Numbered from the stretch's first letter, positions 32,429 through 40,748 are shown. The stretch: 64,000 nucleotides of DNA from Dethiobacter alkaliphilus AHT 1 (GCF_000174415.1 NZ_ACJM01000006.1:124001-188000); one strand, 5' to 3'. Numbers and translations are program-made. Notes: generated by a model not told the origin, from the letters alone.

Positions 32429-32571
32429 GTGGACAGAGGGACAGGTTTATTTGTCCACACCTGAGACAAAGGGGACCCTCTGCGAGGACAGGCAGGTGTT
32501 TTTGTCTCACTTGTCCATTTGGCCCCGGTCCACACCTATCTGTGGACGGGGGGACAGGTTTAACTGTCCAC
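32429..32571 (+). repeat. REP-like hairpin modules (X1, Y1, X2)
   Basis: Module X (30 bp, ends GTGGAC/GTCCAC, core GGGACAGGTTTA) occurs at 32429-32458 and, with four changes, at 32542-32571. Module Y (46 bp, ends GAGACAAA/TTTGTCTC, core ACCCTCTGCGAGGACAGG) is at 32463-32508. A third hairpin, GTCCACA-CCTATC-TGTGGAC, lies at 32528-32547. The same X and Y recur at 37010-37087. X2 abuts the stop of the CGGC gene. This fits a REP/RAYT-type family. Confidence 0.8.
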
Positions 32572-32904
32572 CTAGTGATGTGTACCCTCTACGATTTTTA
32601 CACCCAGTTTATCGATGGTGTTTTTGATTCCATCTATGTGCGGACATTTTGGATAGTCTTTGTCCAAAAGCATACAGGAACTGAGATGTACGGTGGTAAG
32701 CCCGCTTTTAAGTAGTGACTTTATCAGCCTGGATACCCGCCGGCCTGAACACCCGCCACAGGTAATAAAGCCGATTAACTCCGCATCCTGGGGTGTGTCT
32801 TCAAAATGCACCCGCCGAGCATTCAGTGCTTTTAGGCAGCCCGCTCCCGGACATACTTCCGAGACAATCTCACAGCGCAGCACAGCTATTTTTTCTTTCT
32901 CCAT
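32572..32904 (-). CDS. CGGC-domain protein
   Basis: The 110-residue cytoplasmic protein has the CGGC motif in FITCGGCSGRR and further cysteines (CEIVSEVCPGAGC near the N-terminus, SSCMLL, KCPHI), a pattern of the CGGC domain family, thought to bind metal or Fe-S. It is a single-gene unit with a Crp/Fnr-type site upstream (32957-32972), like the nonaheme lipoprotein. Cysteine pattern and control both hint at a redox or metal role; the reaction is unknown. Confidence 0.85.
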   Translation of the reverse strand: MEKEKIAVLRCEIVSEVCPGAGCLKALNARRVHFEDTPQDAELIGFITCGGCSGRRVSRLIKSLLKSGLTTVHLSSCMLLDKDYPKCPHIDGIKNTIDKLGVKIVEGTHH

Positions 32905-32928
32905 AATTCTCCCCCCTTACTCTAGTCT

Positions 32929-32972
32929 ATTGTAGCGTGTAGGGAACGATAATTACCGTGATACATATCACG
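32929..32972 (-). promoter_or_regulatory. Crp/Fnr-family operator and promoter of the CGGC gene
   Basis: CGTGATACATATCACG (32957-32972) has perfect 7-base arms and fits nGTGA-N6-TCACn. A TACAAT -10 element lies at 32929-32934 on the minus strand, with no good -35. With +1 near 32922 the centre falls at about -42, again the class II activator position. Confidence 0.7.
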
Positions 32973-32987
32973 CGTTTAAGAGAAAAA

Positions 32988-33002
32988 ACGGCAAGATGCC
33001 GT
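32988..33002 (-). terminator. Terminator after the MazEF-like pair
   Basis: ACGGCA-AGA-TGCCGT followed on the minus strand by TTTTTTC, 6 bases after the toxin stop. Confidence 0.75.
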
Positions 33003-33008
33003 AAACGT

Positions 33009-33353
33009 TCAGGGGATGAATTTGGCAAGCGCTTCTCTGATTGCTACCTGCAATTTTGCAGAAGCAACCTTTCCACATTGTTCTCCCAGGCGATTTTTAG
33101 CAATAGTGCGTATTTGATGTGCCATAACAACAGAGTCTTTGGGCAATCCCGTAACTTCTTTGGCAAGGAAAACTTCTGTGGGATATACTTTACCTGAAGA
33201 CCGCAGCGAAGTGAGGGGTAAAACGGCAACCACCGGCAACCTCTGATTTACTGTCTCCGAAGAAACTACTATTACCGGCCGCATTCCTGCTTGCTCTGAA
33301 CCCACCACAGGGTCAAGGTTCGCCCAAAAGATACTCCAACGGTACTCTACCAT
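33009..33353 (-). CDS. MazF/PemK-type endoribonuclease toxin
   Basis: The 114-residue protein has the MazF fold signatures: the N-terminal WANLDPVVGSEQAGMRPVIVVS, VVAVLPLTS and a C-terminal MAHQIRTIAK. Such toxins cut mRNA at short sites when the antitoxin is degraded. CAGGAGAA precedes the ATG, which lies inside the end of the antitoxin gene (7-base overlap), the standard coupled layout. Confidence 0.9.
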   Translation of the reverse strand: MVEYRWSIFWANLDPVVGSEQAGMRPVIVVSSETVNQRLPVVAVLPLTSLRSSGKVYPTEVFLAKEVTGLPKDSVVMAHQIRTIAKNRLGEQCGKVASAKLQVAIREALAKFIP

Positions 33354-33619
33354 TTTGGCATTCTCCTGGACATCTCCGCATCAGCATAGGCAAAATCTTT
33401 TTCTGCCTCTTCTATGTCTTTGATAAATTCCGGATCATTGGCTGCTTTATCCATCTCCCGGGCAAACTCCTCTTCCTCAAGCGCAGTTATATATTGTTCT
33501 ATTGCTTCACGGACAGCTGCGTTAGCAGAGGGGATTTTTTCTTCGTCCGCATAAATCCGAAGTTTATTCAACAGCGATTCGGGTAAAGTGAAAGTTGCTT
33601 TTTTTTGCTTTTCCTTCAC
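33347..33619 (-). CDS. Ribbon-helix-helix antitoxin (MazE/CopG-like)
   Basis: The start is the GTG at 33617-33619, with GGGAGGTG 5 bases upstream. The 90-residue product has an N-terminal ribbon-helix-helix (KKATFTLPESLLNKLRIYAD) for DNA binding and an acidic C-terminal tail rich in Glu and Asp, suited to wrap and block the toxin. It is expected to repress its own operon. Confidence 0.85.
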   Translation of the reverse strand: MKEKQKKATFTLPESLLNKLRIYADEEKIPSANAAVREAIEQYITALEEEEFAREMDKAANDPEFIKDIEEAEKDFAYADAEMSRRMPKW

Positions 33620-33743
33620 TATAACACCTCCCATGGCTACATTATAAATAATACTTGTAATTTTAACAATATATTTTTACAAGTAACATGCATTGCCCTA
33701 ATGCAACGGCTGCATGTACTTTATAACTTCCGGTATAAATTGA

Positions 33744-33770
33744 ACAACCGCCTCATGTGGAGGCGGTTGT
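33744..33770 (-). terminator. Terminator after the c554-like cytochrome gene
   Basis: A perfect 11-bp stem ACAACCGCCTC / GAGGCGGTTGT with a 5-base loop lies 9 bases past the stop; the following T content is modest. Confidence 0.75.
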
Positions 33771-33779
33771 GGTTTTCAG

Positions 33780-34991
33780 CTAGTCGATATCAGATGGAGG
33801 GACGGCCATGGGGATAACGTCATCATTGGGATTACCCACGCCACCGGGAAAGAAGGTATGGGTTCTGATATCAGGAGTGTTACTGCTCATGGCCCTTAGG
33901 GGCATTATCTCGTCAATATCAAAGGTCTCGTCGTGGCATTGGGCACACAGTTCATCAAAGCTGTCGGCCGTGAGGCTGTTTTCACTGTGCGGGTTATGAC
34001 AGTCGATGCAGCTCATGGCTGCAAACTTTTCGTTATTCTGCTCCAGGTCATTATAGGCCATACGGTGTGAACGGGCAGCACCGTCGGCAAAGAAACGCAT
34101 ACTGCCTTCTTCTTCCCTGTCGTAATACCCTTCCGTTTCATCATCGATTACCATCCGCCAGACGTTTTCACCGGTGGCCAAACTCAGAGGCCGGGTTACA
34201 TCCCTCAGATCACCACCAACTTGGTAACCCACCGGATCTTCCCTGCCTTCTAGCTCCACATGTCCGTTGTTTCTGGCATGACAGAAGCCGCAAAAATCAT
34301 TCTGCGCCTGGGTGCTGTGGTCACGCGGATTCTGAATGTTATCAGCGGCAGGGCTGCCTGCGTGAATAGATCCGGGCCCGTGGCAAGCTTCACATCCCAC
34401 ACCAAGCTCGGCGGTGACCGATTCCAGACGGTAGTCATCAGCGGTTCTGTCTAAATTGTTGGCAGCTTCCAAATCAAAGCCGGTGGCATGACAGGCCAAG
34501 CAACGGTCTTCATAAATCCTTCCCGCACCATATACATAGAGTCCGGGACCGTCTGCTCCCAGCGGATAGTACTGACTTTGCAGAAAGGCAAACCCTTCTT
34601 CTGTTTTCACCACAAAACGTTGTTTCCAGCGCTGGCCCACCACATACTGGATTTCATCCAAAGATTCAATGCGGCCATGGCCACGGCCTATTTCCACAAA
34701 CTCACTCTCAGGATCAGCCAAAGCCTCTTCTAAGGCTGCTGCGGCTTCCGGCCAGATTTCATCTGCTTCCTGAATCATATAAGGGTGTTCTGTCTGCAAC
34801 CAACCGGCATATGCTTCACTGTGACAGCCCTGACAGGAGTCACTGCCCACATATTCGGCCTGTGCCACCTGTTCGCCATTTCCATTCTCCGGCGGAACTT
34901 CCGGGTCCGCCTCTCCATTGGGCAGGACGAAAACAGCAACCAAAACAAGCACCCCAATTAAGACTGCTCCAATAATAACGCTTTTAGTCAA
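33780..34991 (-). CDS. Hexaheme c-type cytochrome, cytochrome c554-like
   Basis: I set the start at TTG 34989-34991 (GGGGTGG 6 bases upstream), giving 403 residues. One membrane anchor (about residues 5-25) is followed by a negatively charged linker and six CXXCH motifs: CQGCH, CLACH, CEACH, CGFCH, CIDCH and CAQCH. The first motif with SEAYAGWLQTEHPYM is typical of the cytochrome C554 family. A large heme-free segment (about residues 65-165) distinguishes it from the conduit cytochromes and may bind substrate. Substrate unknown; it is a single-gene unit away from the main cytochrome island. Confidence 0.87.
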   Translation of the reverse strand: MTKSVIIGAVLIGVLVLVAVFVLPNGEADPEVPPENGNGEQVAQAEYVGSDSCQGCHSEAYAGWLQTEHPYMIQEADEIWPEAAAALEEALADPESEFVEIGRGHGRIESLDEIQYVVGQRWKQRFVVKTEEGFAFLQSQYYPLGADGPGLYVYGAGRIYEDRCLACHATGFDLEAANNLDRTADDYRLESVTAELGVGCEACHGPGSIHAGSPAADNIQNPRDHSTQAQNDFCGFCHARNNGHVELEGREDPVGYQVGGDLRDVTRPLSLATGENVWRMVIDDETEGYYDREEEGSMRFFADGAARSHRMAYNDLEQNNEKFAAMSCIDCHNPHSENSLTADSFDELCAQCHDETFDIDEIMPLRAMSSNTPDIRTHTFFPGGVGNPNDDVIPMAVPPSDID

Positions 34992-35064
34992 ATTCAACCA
35001 CCCCAGTCATAATATTCTTTCCCAGTAGTATTTACCCGACACACTAAATCTAAACAATAAAAAA

Positions 35065-35081
35065 CCCGGACAATGTCCGGG
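35065..35081 (-). terminator. Terminator after the NYN-domain gene
   Basis: CCCGGACA-A-TGTCCGGG followed on the minus strand by TTTTTTATTG, 11 bases after the stop. Confidence 0.88.
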
Positions 35082-35091
35082 CAAATTGTGG

Positions 35092-35832
35092 CTATGCTTT
35101 ATTTTTAATAAAGTAATGGGTGATATGCGGGTTACTGGTTCTGCGGGGCTGGATCTCAAACTGCTTTAAAGATGAGATAAGCGGAGTCAGCTTAGAATGC
35201 CCATAGTTTCTGGTATCAAAATCGGGGTAGCGCATGTTTAGCTTTTTGCCCACTTCTCCAAGAAAGGCCCAGCCGTCTTCGTCGGAGCTTTCTGTGACGA
35301 TGATTTTTATGGATTCAATTAAATCATCAATATCTGCCAAGCCATCTTTTTGGGTTTCCGGCTTTTTTCCTTTAGGTTCGTCGGAAGCTGCGGGAATTGC
35401 AGCCAGAACTTCCAGGTACTTAAATTTCTCACAGGCAGCGATAAATGGCGTGGGTGTCTTTTTTTCACCCATACCGATCACATACATCCCCGCTTCTCTT
35501 AAACGGGCTGCCAGCTTAGTGAAATCACTGTCACTGGAAACAATACAAAACCCGTCCACATTCTCTGAATAGAGAATATCCATGGCATCAATAATTAATG
35601 CTGCATCTGTGGCATTTTTACCCGTTGTGTAACTGTACTGCTGAATGGGGGTAATAGAATAGTTAAGTAAGACATTTTTCCAGGGCGTAAGCTGGGGTTT
35701 TGTCCAATCCCCGTAAATTCGCTTATACGTGGGTGTGCCGTGATTAGATATTTCATCAAAAATATACTTTATGTATTTTTCCGAAACATTATCGGCATCA
35801 ATTAAAACTGCTATTTTCCTGTCATTTTCCAT
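35092..35832 (-). CDS. NYN-domain (LabA/DUF88) nuclease-like protein with OST-HTH
   Basis: The 246-residue product starts at ATG 35830-35832 (GAGGAGG upstream). Residues about 5-145 form a PIN-like NYN domain with the acidic pieces VLIDADNV, DAALIIDAMD and SSDSDFT, which would bind metal in an RNase site. The C-terminal 80 residues resemble an OST-HTH/LOTUS RNA-binding domain. The likely role is RNA cleavage or binding in the cytoplasm. Monocistronic. Confidence 0.9.
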   Translation of the reverse strand: MENDRKIAVLIDADNVSEKYIKYIFDEISNHGTPTYKRIYGDWTKPQLTPWKNVLLNYSITPIQQYSYTTGKNATDAALIIDAMDILYSENVDGFCIVSSDSDFTKLAARLREAGMYVIGMGEKKTPTPFIAACEKFKYLEVLAAIPAASDEPKGKKPETQKDGLADIDDLIESIKIIVTESSDEDGWAFLGEVGKKLNMRYPDFDTRNYGHSKLTPLISSLKQFEIQPRRTSNPHITHYFIKNKA

Positions 35833-35987
35833 AAGTTCCTCCTCATTTAGGCCTCCTGATATAGTCAAAATCAAATACTGGATTGTCCTTCCTTATTTAC
35901 TGCCAATTATTAGTATAATCGTTATCACACTATTTTACAATGTTTAAAGGCTTTTGAGCAAAAGGATGTCGGGCCTGACCCAAAAAA

Positions 35988-36011
35988 AGAGACGCGCAAT
36001 TACGCGTCTCT
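35988..36011 (-). terminator. Terminator after the 57-residue gene
   Basis: AGAGACGCG-CAATTA-CGCGTCTCT, followed on the minus strand by a T run (TTTTTTT). Confidence 0.88.
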
Positions 36012-36028
36012 TGGTTAGTGGGGGCTTT

Positions 36029-36202
36029 TTACTGTTGGGTCTCTTCGATGTCAATCAGGCCTTCTTCGTGCAAAGCCATGATCACATCTTTGACATCCGC
36101 TTTTTGATCCGGGGGGAGAGTTTGGACAAAAGCGTCAATCTGGTCTTGTTCTACTTTCTTTGTTACCTTTAAGTTCCCAACCATGAATGTATTTCCAGCC
36201 AA
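36029..36202 (-). CDS. Small hypothetical protein (57 residues)
   Basis: Starts at TTG 36200-36202, with GAGGAGG 8 bases upstream; an ATG six codons later is an alternative. The product is soluble and mostly charged (KVTKKVEQDQIDAFVQTLP near residues 12-30; acidic C-terminus DIEETQQ). A terminator follows directly, and codon use looks like the neighbours. It has no recognised family. Confidence 0.7.
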   Translation of the reverse strand: MAGNTFMVGNLKVTKKVEQDQIDAFVQTLPPDQKADVKDVIMALHEEGLIDIEETQQ

Positions 36203-36277
36203 AAGTCAGCCCTCCTCATACTTTTGTATGTTTATTTTTTACCTTGAGGAGGATAATATACAGTTGAATTTTTTTCT

Positions 36278-36499
36278 CTATTTTGACTTTAACAGATTCT
36301 TTTTCCTGCGCAGGTATTCTTCATCATCTATTTCACCTTTACTGTAGCGCTCATCCAATATTTCCAGTGATTTATCCGAGCGCTTGTCATTACCACTCAG
36401 CGCTTTAACCACAAAATAAACAATGGCTGCAATCAATACTATCCAAAACAGCATCATCAGAATTCCTCCAAACCACATCCCGTGACCGTACCACATCAT
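36278..36499 (-). CDS. SHOCT-domain membrane protein
   Basis: The 73-residue protein has one or two short membrane stretches (residues about 8-32) and a C-terminal SHOCT motif, SLEILDERYSKGEIDDEEYL. SHOCT domains are short oligomerisation segments of unknown exact role. AAAGGAGG precedes the ATG. A close paralogue lies just upstream at 36626-36856. Confidence 0.88.
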   Translation of the reverse strand: MMWYGHGMWFGGILMMLFWIVLIAAIVYFVVKALSGNDKRSDKSLEILDERYSKGEIDDEEYLRRKKNLLKSK

Positions 36500-36595
36500 G
36501 GATAAACCTCCTTTTGTCTTGTTACAGCGATTGTATCATAGTTATATGTAGATTCTATGGAGACAAGTCATCATTAATTTTTTGTATATAATTAA

Positions 36596-36625
36596 CCTAA
36601 AACACCGCAGTTGCGGTGTTTTAGG
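36596..36625 (-). terminator. Perfect 14-bp-arm hairpin after the second SHOCT gene
   Basis: CCTAAAACACCGCA-GT-TGCGGTGTTTTAGG adjoins the stop of the 36626-36856 gene. The stem is perfect, and the A/T part supplies a weak T run, so it probably ends transcription. Confidence 0.75.
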
Positions 36626-36856
36626 TTATTCCAGCAGATTCTTTTTTTTGCGCAGGTACTCCTCATCGTCAATTTCACCTTTGCTGTAGCGCTCATCCAG
36701 GATTTGCAGAGATTTTTCCGTCAGTTTATTTTCCGTGCGTTGCTTTGTGCTATTTCGGTCCAGTGCTCTCACCAGCAGGTAAACCACAAATACCAGTACT
36801 ACCAGACCAAACAAATTCATAAGTATTGCTCCAAACCACATGCCATAGGACATCAT
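36626..36856 (-). CDS. SHOCT-domain membrane protein (paralogue)
   Basis: The 76-residue protein has a membrane helix (about residues 9-30) and the C-terminal SHOCT piece LQILDERYSKGEIDDEEYL, nearly identical to the neighbour's. The two arose by duplication. They are separated by a hairpin and are probably transcribed separately. Function unknown. Confidence 0.87.
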   Translation of the reverse strand: MMSYGMWFGAILMNLFGLVVLVFVVYLLVRALDRNSTKQRTENKLTEKSLQILDERYSKGEIDDEEYLRKKKNLLE

Positions 36857-37009
36857 AAAAAGCCCTCCTTATAGCCTGTATATCCCTTTATAAAGATATA
36901 TGCGGTACAGCTGGAGGGCAGTATTATTTTCGGCATTTCTAAGAATTTATTAATGGCGGCACTATTAAAGCAGATATCCTGAGGAAGGCACCGTGTCGCA
37001 TGGAGAAAA

Positions 37010-37087
37010 GTGGACAAATAAACCTGTCCCTCTGTCCACGTGAGACAAAATCACCTGCCTGTCCTCGCAGAGGGTCCTCTTTGTCTT
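37010..37087 (-). repeat. REP-like hairpin modules (X3, Y2)
   Basis: Read on the minus strand this is module Y (37042-37087, three changes from Y1) followed by module X (37010-37039), the latter identical over 30 bases to 32429-32458. The stretch lies in the 278-base gap between the second SHOCT gene and azlD. Confidence 0.8.
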
Positions 37088-37112
37088 AAAATGATTAATA
37101 ACATTAAACCTG

Positions 37113-37132
37113 ACCCCCAGGGAAGTGGGGGT
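37113..37132 (-). terminator. Possible weak terminator after azlD
   Basis: ACCCCC-AGGGAAGT-GGGGGT lies right behind the azlD stop. There is only a short T run on the minus strand (AGGTTTAAT). Confidence 0.45.
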
Positions 37133-37134
37133 GC

Positions 37135-37449
37135 TTAGAGGTGTTGGAGGATGAGGACTACGGCCATGCCGATGGTGACGGTGAACATCATGTTTTTGGA
37201 GCGCCAGGCTACAAGGAAGGCGGGGATGCTGGCCAGGAGGTAGGCGTTGTTTAGGGTGAGGTGGATTTGGCGGTCGGCGGTGAGGATGCCGGGGACGATG
37301 AGGGCGGCCAGGACCGCCACCGGGATGTAGCGCAGCCAGTCGATGACGATTTGCGGGATTTCCAGGCGGGTCAGCACATACATGGGTAAGAAGCGGGGCA
37401 GGTAGGTTACCACCGCCATCCCTAAGATAATCAGCATTATCCTTTCCAT
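37135..37449 (-). CDS. azlD: Branched-chain amino acid exporter small subunit AzlD
   Basis: The 104-residue membrane protein has about four helices and the family pieces VVTYLPRFLPM and LRYIPVAVLAALIVP. With AzlC it exports branched-chain or related amino acids. Its start overlaps the azlC end by 13 bases. Confidence 0.92.
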   Translation of the reverse strand: MERIMLIILGMAVVTYLPRFLPMYVLTRLEIPQIVIDWLRYIPVAVLAALIVPGILTADRQIHLTLNNAYLLASIPAFLVAWRSKNMMFTVTIGMAVVLILQHL

Positions 37450-38120
37450 TTTTCCACCATCACCCCTAACGTTGCCGTTGTCATTGTGGCCAGCATGATG
37501 TACCAGGTGCCGGGAATATAGAGGTAAAATAAGAGCGAAAGGGCACCGGAGACTAACGCGGCCATTAGCAGTTTCTTCTCGGTAAGCTGTATGACTAGTA
37601 AGAAGATAAACATGGCATAAAGGGCATATTCCATGGTCAAAACTGCGTTGGTGCTGGTGAAGAAACCGCCAAATATTCCGCCTAAGGCGCTGCCGCTGAC
37701 CCAGCCGGCGTACGCTGTGCCAAAGAGGCCCAGCATATAAAGGTGGCTTTTTTCCCCTTCATTTAGTTCACAGCAGCCCACCGCATAGCTTTCGTCGGTG
37801 AGCCAAAAGGAGAGCAAGGGCAGAGATTTCCGGGGAAATTTCTGCAGGTAGGTGGAGATGGAGGCGCTCATTAAAAGATGGCGCAGGTTCACCAAAAACA
37901 CGGTGGCCACAATGGAGGCGGCGCCGGCGCCGGCGGCCAGCATGCTCACCGAGATAAACTGGGCGCTGCCGGCAAAGACCACCACCGACATCATAACGAT
38001 GAAGGGCAGGCTGATGCCGGCCAGGCTGGCCAGCGCTCCGTAGGCAAAGCCTAAAGGTAAATAGCCCAGCACGATGGGTATGGCTTTTTTTGCTCCCGCT
38101 GTCAGCTGTTGTGTACTCAT
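37437..38120 (-). CDS. azlC: Branched-chain amino acid exporter large subunit AzlC
   Basis: The 227-residue membrane protein has the AzlC marks GYLPLGFAYGALA, VFAGSAQF and NLRHLLMSAS. The start is ATG 38118-38120, with GGAGGAA upstream; a longer frame reading further upstream would run into the rpsI terminator. It forms a two-gene operon with azlD. Confidence 0.93.
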   Translation of the reverse strand: MSTQQLTAGAKKAIPIVLGYLPLGFAYGALASLAGISLPFIVMMSVVVFAGSAQFISVSMLAAGAGAASIVATVFLVNLRHLLMSASISTYLQKFPRKSLPLLSFWLTDESYAVGCCELNEGEKSHLYMLGLFGTAYAGWVSGSALGGIFGGFFTSTNAVLTMEYALYAMFIFLLVIQLTEKKLLMAALVSGALSLLFYLYIPGTWYIMLATMTTATLGVMVEKWKG

Positions 38121-38147
38121 AGAGTTCCTCCGCAGTGAATACAAAAA

Positions 38148-38176
38148 CACCAGTCCATGCTTGCACAGAACTGGTG
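38148..38176 (-). terminator. Rho-independent terminator after rpsI
   Basis: A CACCAGT / ACTGGTG stem followed on the minus strand by GTTTTTGT, 34 bases after the rpsI stop. It ends the rplM-rpsI transcript. Confidence 0.78.
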
Positions 38177-38209
38177 ATTTTTGTTTTAGAAAATTTATCA
38201 AACACCCTA

Positions 38210-38602
38210 TTATCTCTTGGAGAACTGGGGTGCGCGTCTTGCTTTCTTCAGACCGTACTTCTTCCGTTCCGTCATACGCGGGTCACGGGTCAGGAAACCG
38301 GCGCTTTTCAAAGCGGGACGGTAACCTCCTTCGGTCTTTAAGAGAGCACGGGCGATACCGTGACGGATTGCACCGGCCTGGCCGGTGGTGCCGCCGCCCT
38401 CTACTCTTGCAATTACGTTGAATTTTTCACCGGTTTCTGTCAGTTTCAGCGGCTGACGAACGATCAGCTTCAGCGTCTCCAGACCGAAATAGGTGTCAAT
38501 GTCTCTGTCGTTAATAGTAATTTGTCCGTTACCGGGAACCAGACGAACGCGGGCTACAGCGTTCTTTCTGCGGCCGGTACCGTAATATTGGGCTTGTGCC
38601 AC
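38210..38602 (-). CDS. rpsI: 30S ribosomal protein S9
   Basis: The 130-residue protein begins [16 protein letters not shown]-like and ends with the basic [14 protein letters not shown] tail that reaches the tRNA P site. It lies 21 bases after rplM, its usual partner. Confidence 0.98.
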   Translation of the reverse strand: MAQAQYYGTGRRKNAVARVRLVPGNGQITINDRDIDTYFGLETLKLIVRQPLKLTETGEKFNVIARVEGGGTTGQAGAIRHGIARALLKTEGGYRPALKSAGFLTRDPRMTERKKYGLKKARRAPQFSKR

Positions 38603-38623
38603 TCAAGTTTCCTCCCTTCTACC

Positions 38624-39055
38624 CTAAAATTCCCATACTTCGGGTTGCTGGGCTTCGTGCGGATGCTCGCTTCCACCGTAGATACGGACCTTTTTCAGCA
38701 TTGCCCGGCCCAAGCGATTATGGGGGAGCATTCCTTTTACCGCCAGCATTACAGCCCGATCGGGCTTGGTGGCCAGCAGTGTGCCGTAAGAAACCTTTTT
38801 AATCCCACCGGCATAACCGGAGTGACGGTAATGAAATTTCTGTTCGGCTTTCTTACCGGTCAGTACAACATCAGAAGCGTTAATGACGATGACGTGATCA
38901 CCGGTATCAACGCTGGGTGTGTAAATGGGTTTATGTTTGCCGCGTAAAATGCGGGCAACTTCAGTAGCCAGTCTACCCAACGGCTTACCGGCTGCGTCAA
39001 CGATATACCATTTGCGTTCGATTTCGCCGGCTTTGGGCATATAAGTGGTACGCAT
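38624..39055 (-). CDS. rplM: 50S ribosomal protein L13
   Basis: The 143-residue protein has the family pieces [25 protein letters not shown] and [10 protein letters not shown]. An early-assembly 23S rRNA binder. Co-transcribed with rpsI; truA lies upstream across a 126-base gap in which I see no gene. Confidence 0.98.
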   Translation of the reverse strand: MRTTYMPKAGEIERKWYIVDAAGKPLGRLATEVARILRGKHKPIYTPSVDTGDHVIVINASDVVLTGKKAEQKFHYRHSGYAGGIKKVSYGTLLATKPDRAVMLAVKGMLPHNRLGRAMLKKVRIYGGSEHPHEAQQPEVWEF

Positions 39056-39181
39056 GTTTTCCCTCCTTGCTCAAAAAGCTCTGGGCAAAGCGCCGTTAAC
39101 GGGGCAGGAAACGACGATTTGACACAAAGATATTTTATAACAAACTGTCGGTCACTGTCAAGCAAAACTAGTAGACAACCG

Positions 39182-39922
39182 TTATTTCTTGTTGTATTCT
39201 ACCTCACGCAGCACCAGGCCATGCGCCGGGACGGTCCAGCCGGCCCGATGGCGGTTTTTGGCGTCAATTACCGGGCCCAGATTGTGGTCACGTTTGCCGC
39301 GGCCCACTTCTATCAACGTGCCGGCAATAATGCGCACCATGTTATAGAGAAACCCGTCGGCGGCTGCGGTGATGGTAATGTAGGGCCAATTAATTTCCAC
39401 ATCCAGGCGGTACAGATTACGGACCGTGGTTTTTACCGAACTGCCGCTGGCCATAAAGGAAGTAAAATCATGTTTGCCCTGCAGCGTGGCCGCCGCCTGT
39501 TTCATCAGGTTAGCATCCAAAGGAAAGCGGACATGATAAGCATGATGGCGCGAAAGGACCTGCGGGTGTGCTCCGTTATCGATGGTGTAGGTGTATGTTT
39601 TGCCCACCGCATCAAAGCGGGCATGAAAAGAGTCGGAAACAATTTCTGCTGCATAGATAACAATGTCTCGGGGCAGCACCGCATTTAAGGCATGGGGAAT
39701 TCTTTGGGGCGGAATCCCGGTTTGGGCAAAGAAGTTAATCACCTGTCCTGTGGCATGAACGCCGGTGTCGGTGCGGCCGGAGGCGGTGATGCGCACTTTT
39801 TGACCCATTACCTTTTCAATGGCTTCTTCCAGTTTTTGCTGAACGGTGACGGCGTTTTTTTGCAGCTGAAAACCGTGATAGCCGGTGCCGTCGTATCCCA
39901 GGGTCAGTTTAATATTTGGCAA
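39182..39922 (-). CDS. truA: tRNA pseudouridine(38-40) synthase
   Basis: The start is TTG 39920-39922, with AAAGGGGGG upstream; this gives 246 residues beginning at the conserved IKLTLGYDGTGYHGFQ. The catalytic aspartate lies in SGRTDTGVHA. It modifies anticodon-arm uridines. It overlaps nothing and follows ecfT by 22 bases, the common ecfA1-ecfA2-ecfT-truA order of Firmicutes. Confidence 0.96.
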   Translation of the reverse strand: MPNIKLTLGYDGTGYHGFQLQKNAVTVQQKLEEAIEKVMGQKVRITASGRTDTGVHATGQVINFFAQTGIPPQRIPHALNAVLPRDIVIYAAEIVSDSFHARFDAVGKTYTYTIDNGAHPQVLSRHHAYHVRFPLDANLMKQAAATLQGKHDFTSFMASGSSVKTTVRNLYRLDVEINWPYITITAAADGFLYNMVRIIAGTLIEVGRGKRDHNLGPVIDAKNRHRAGWTVPAHGLVLREVEYNKK

Positions 39923-39944
39923 AAGAGTACCCCCCTTTGCACAC

Positions 39945-40748
39945 TTAGATTCCAAGCAAAATCAGTCCCACAAGAATTACCGTGCTTGTAGCAATGGCGG
40001 CGTAGTCCCGTGGCGCCGCCACCAACTCCCGCAGGCGCGTGCGCCCTTCACCGCCGCGGTAGCAGCGCGCTTCCATGGCCACCGCCAAATCGTCGGCCCG
40101 GCGAAAAGCGGAGACAAAGAGGGGCACCAAAAGCGGCACCAGGTTCTTGGCCCGTTTAAAAACACTGCCGCTGGTAAAGTCAGCACCGCGGGCCATCTGC
40201 GCTTTCATAATCTTTTCGCTTTCTTCCATCAGGGTGGGGATAAAGCGCAACGCAATGGTCATCATCATGGCAATTTCATGGGACGGCACACCGATTTTAG
40301 TTAAGGGTTTCATCAGGTATTCCAGCCCGTCTGTTAAAGCAATGGGTGAGGTGGTAAGGGTCAGAAGTGATGTGGATACCACCAGAAAGATAATGCGAAA
40401 AACCATGAAGAAGCCCAGATATACGCCTTGAGATTCTATGGATAGGGGTCCGATCTGCAAAAGCACTTCCCCGCCCCGGGTCATGAAAAAGTGGACCAAC
40501 AGGGTAAAAAGGGTGATGAAATACACCGGCCGCAGGCCGCGAAAGAAGTAGGGCAGCGGCAGCTCTGAAGTTAAGAGCAGGGCAAAAAGGATTCCTGCCA
40601 GGGCCAGATAGCCCAGAAAGCTCTGTACCGCAAATATGCTGACGATAAAGATGATAAGAGCAATAAACTTGGCTCGGGGATCAAGACGGTGCAAAACTGA
40701 ATTGCCGGGGATAAACTGACCGATGGTGATACTTTTGAACATACTCAT
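39945..40748 (-). CDS. ecfT: ECF transporter transmembrane subunit EcfT
   Basis: The 267-residue protein has about six helices and the two Ala-Arg-Gly-type coupling motifs (QMARGADF near residue 190 and MEARCYRGGEGR near 225) that contact the ATPases. It energises vitamin-uptake S components, none of which is here. A second ATG two codons later is possible. It overlaps ecfA2 by 4 bases. Confidence 0.95.
   Translation of the reverse strand: MSMFKSITIGQFIPGNSVLHRLDPRAKFIALIIFIVSIFAVQSFLGYLALAGILFALLLTSELPLPYFFRGLRPVYFITLFTLLVHFFMTRGGEVLLQIGPLSIESQGVYLGFFMVFRIIFLVVSTSLLTLTTSPIALTDGLEYLMKPLTKIGVPSHEIAMMMTIALRFIPTLMEESEKIMKAQMARGADFTSGSVFKRAKNLVPLLVPLFVSAFRRADDLAVAMEARCYRGGEGRTRLRELVAAPRDYAAIATSTVILVGLILLGI

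Noticed and set aside
32429-32571. Clustered hairpin repeats considered as a CRISPR array
   Set aside because: Unit lengths and spacings are irregular, modules are self-complementary, and no cas gene is nearby.
38121-38209. Hairpin upstream of azlC as a T-box or other riboswitch
   Set aside because: It is a simple stem with a T run 34 bases behind the rpsI stop; there is no room for a T-box stem I or antiterminator.
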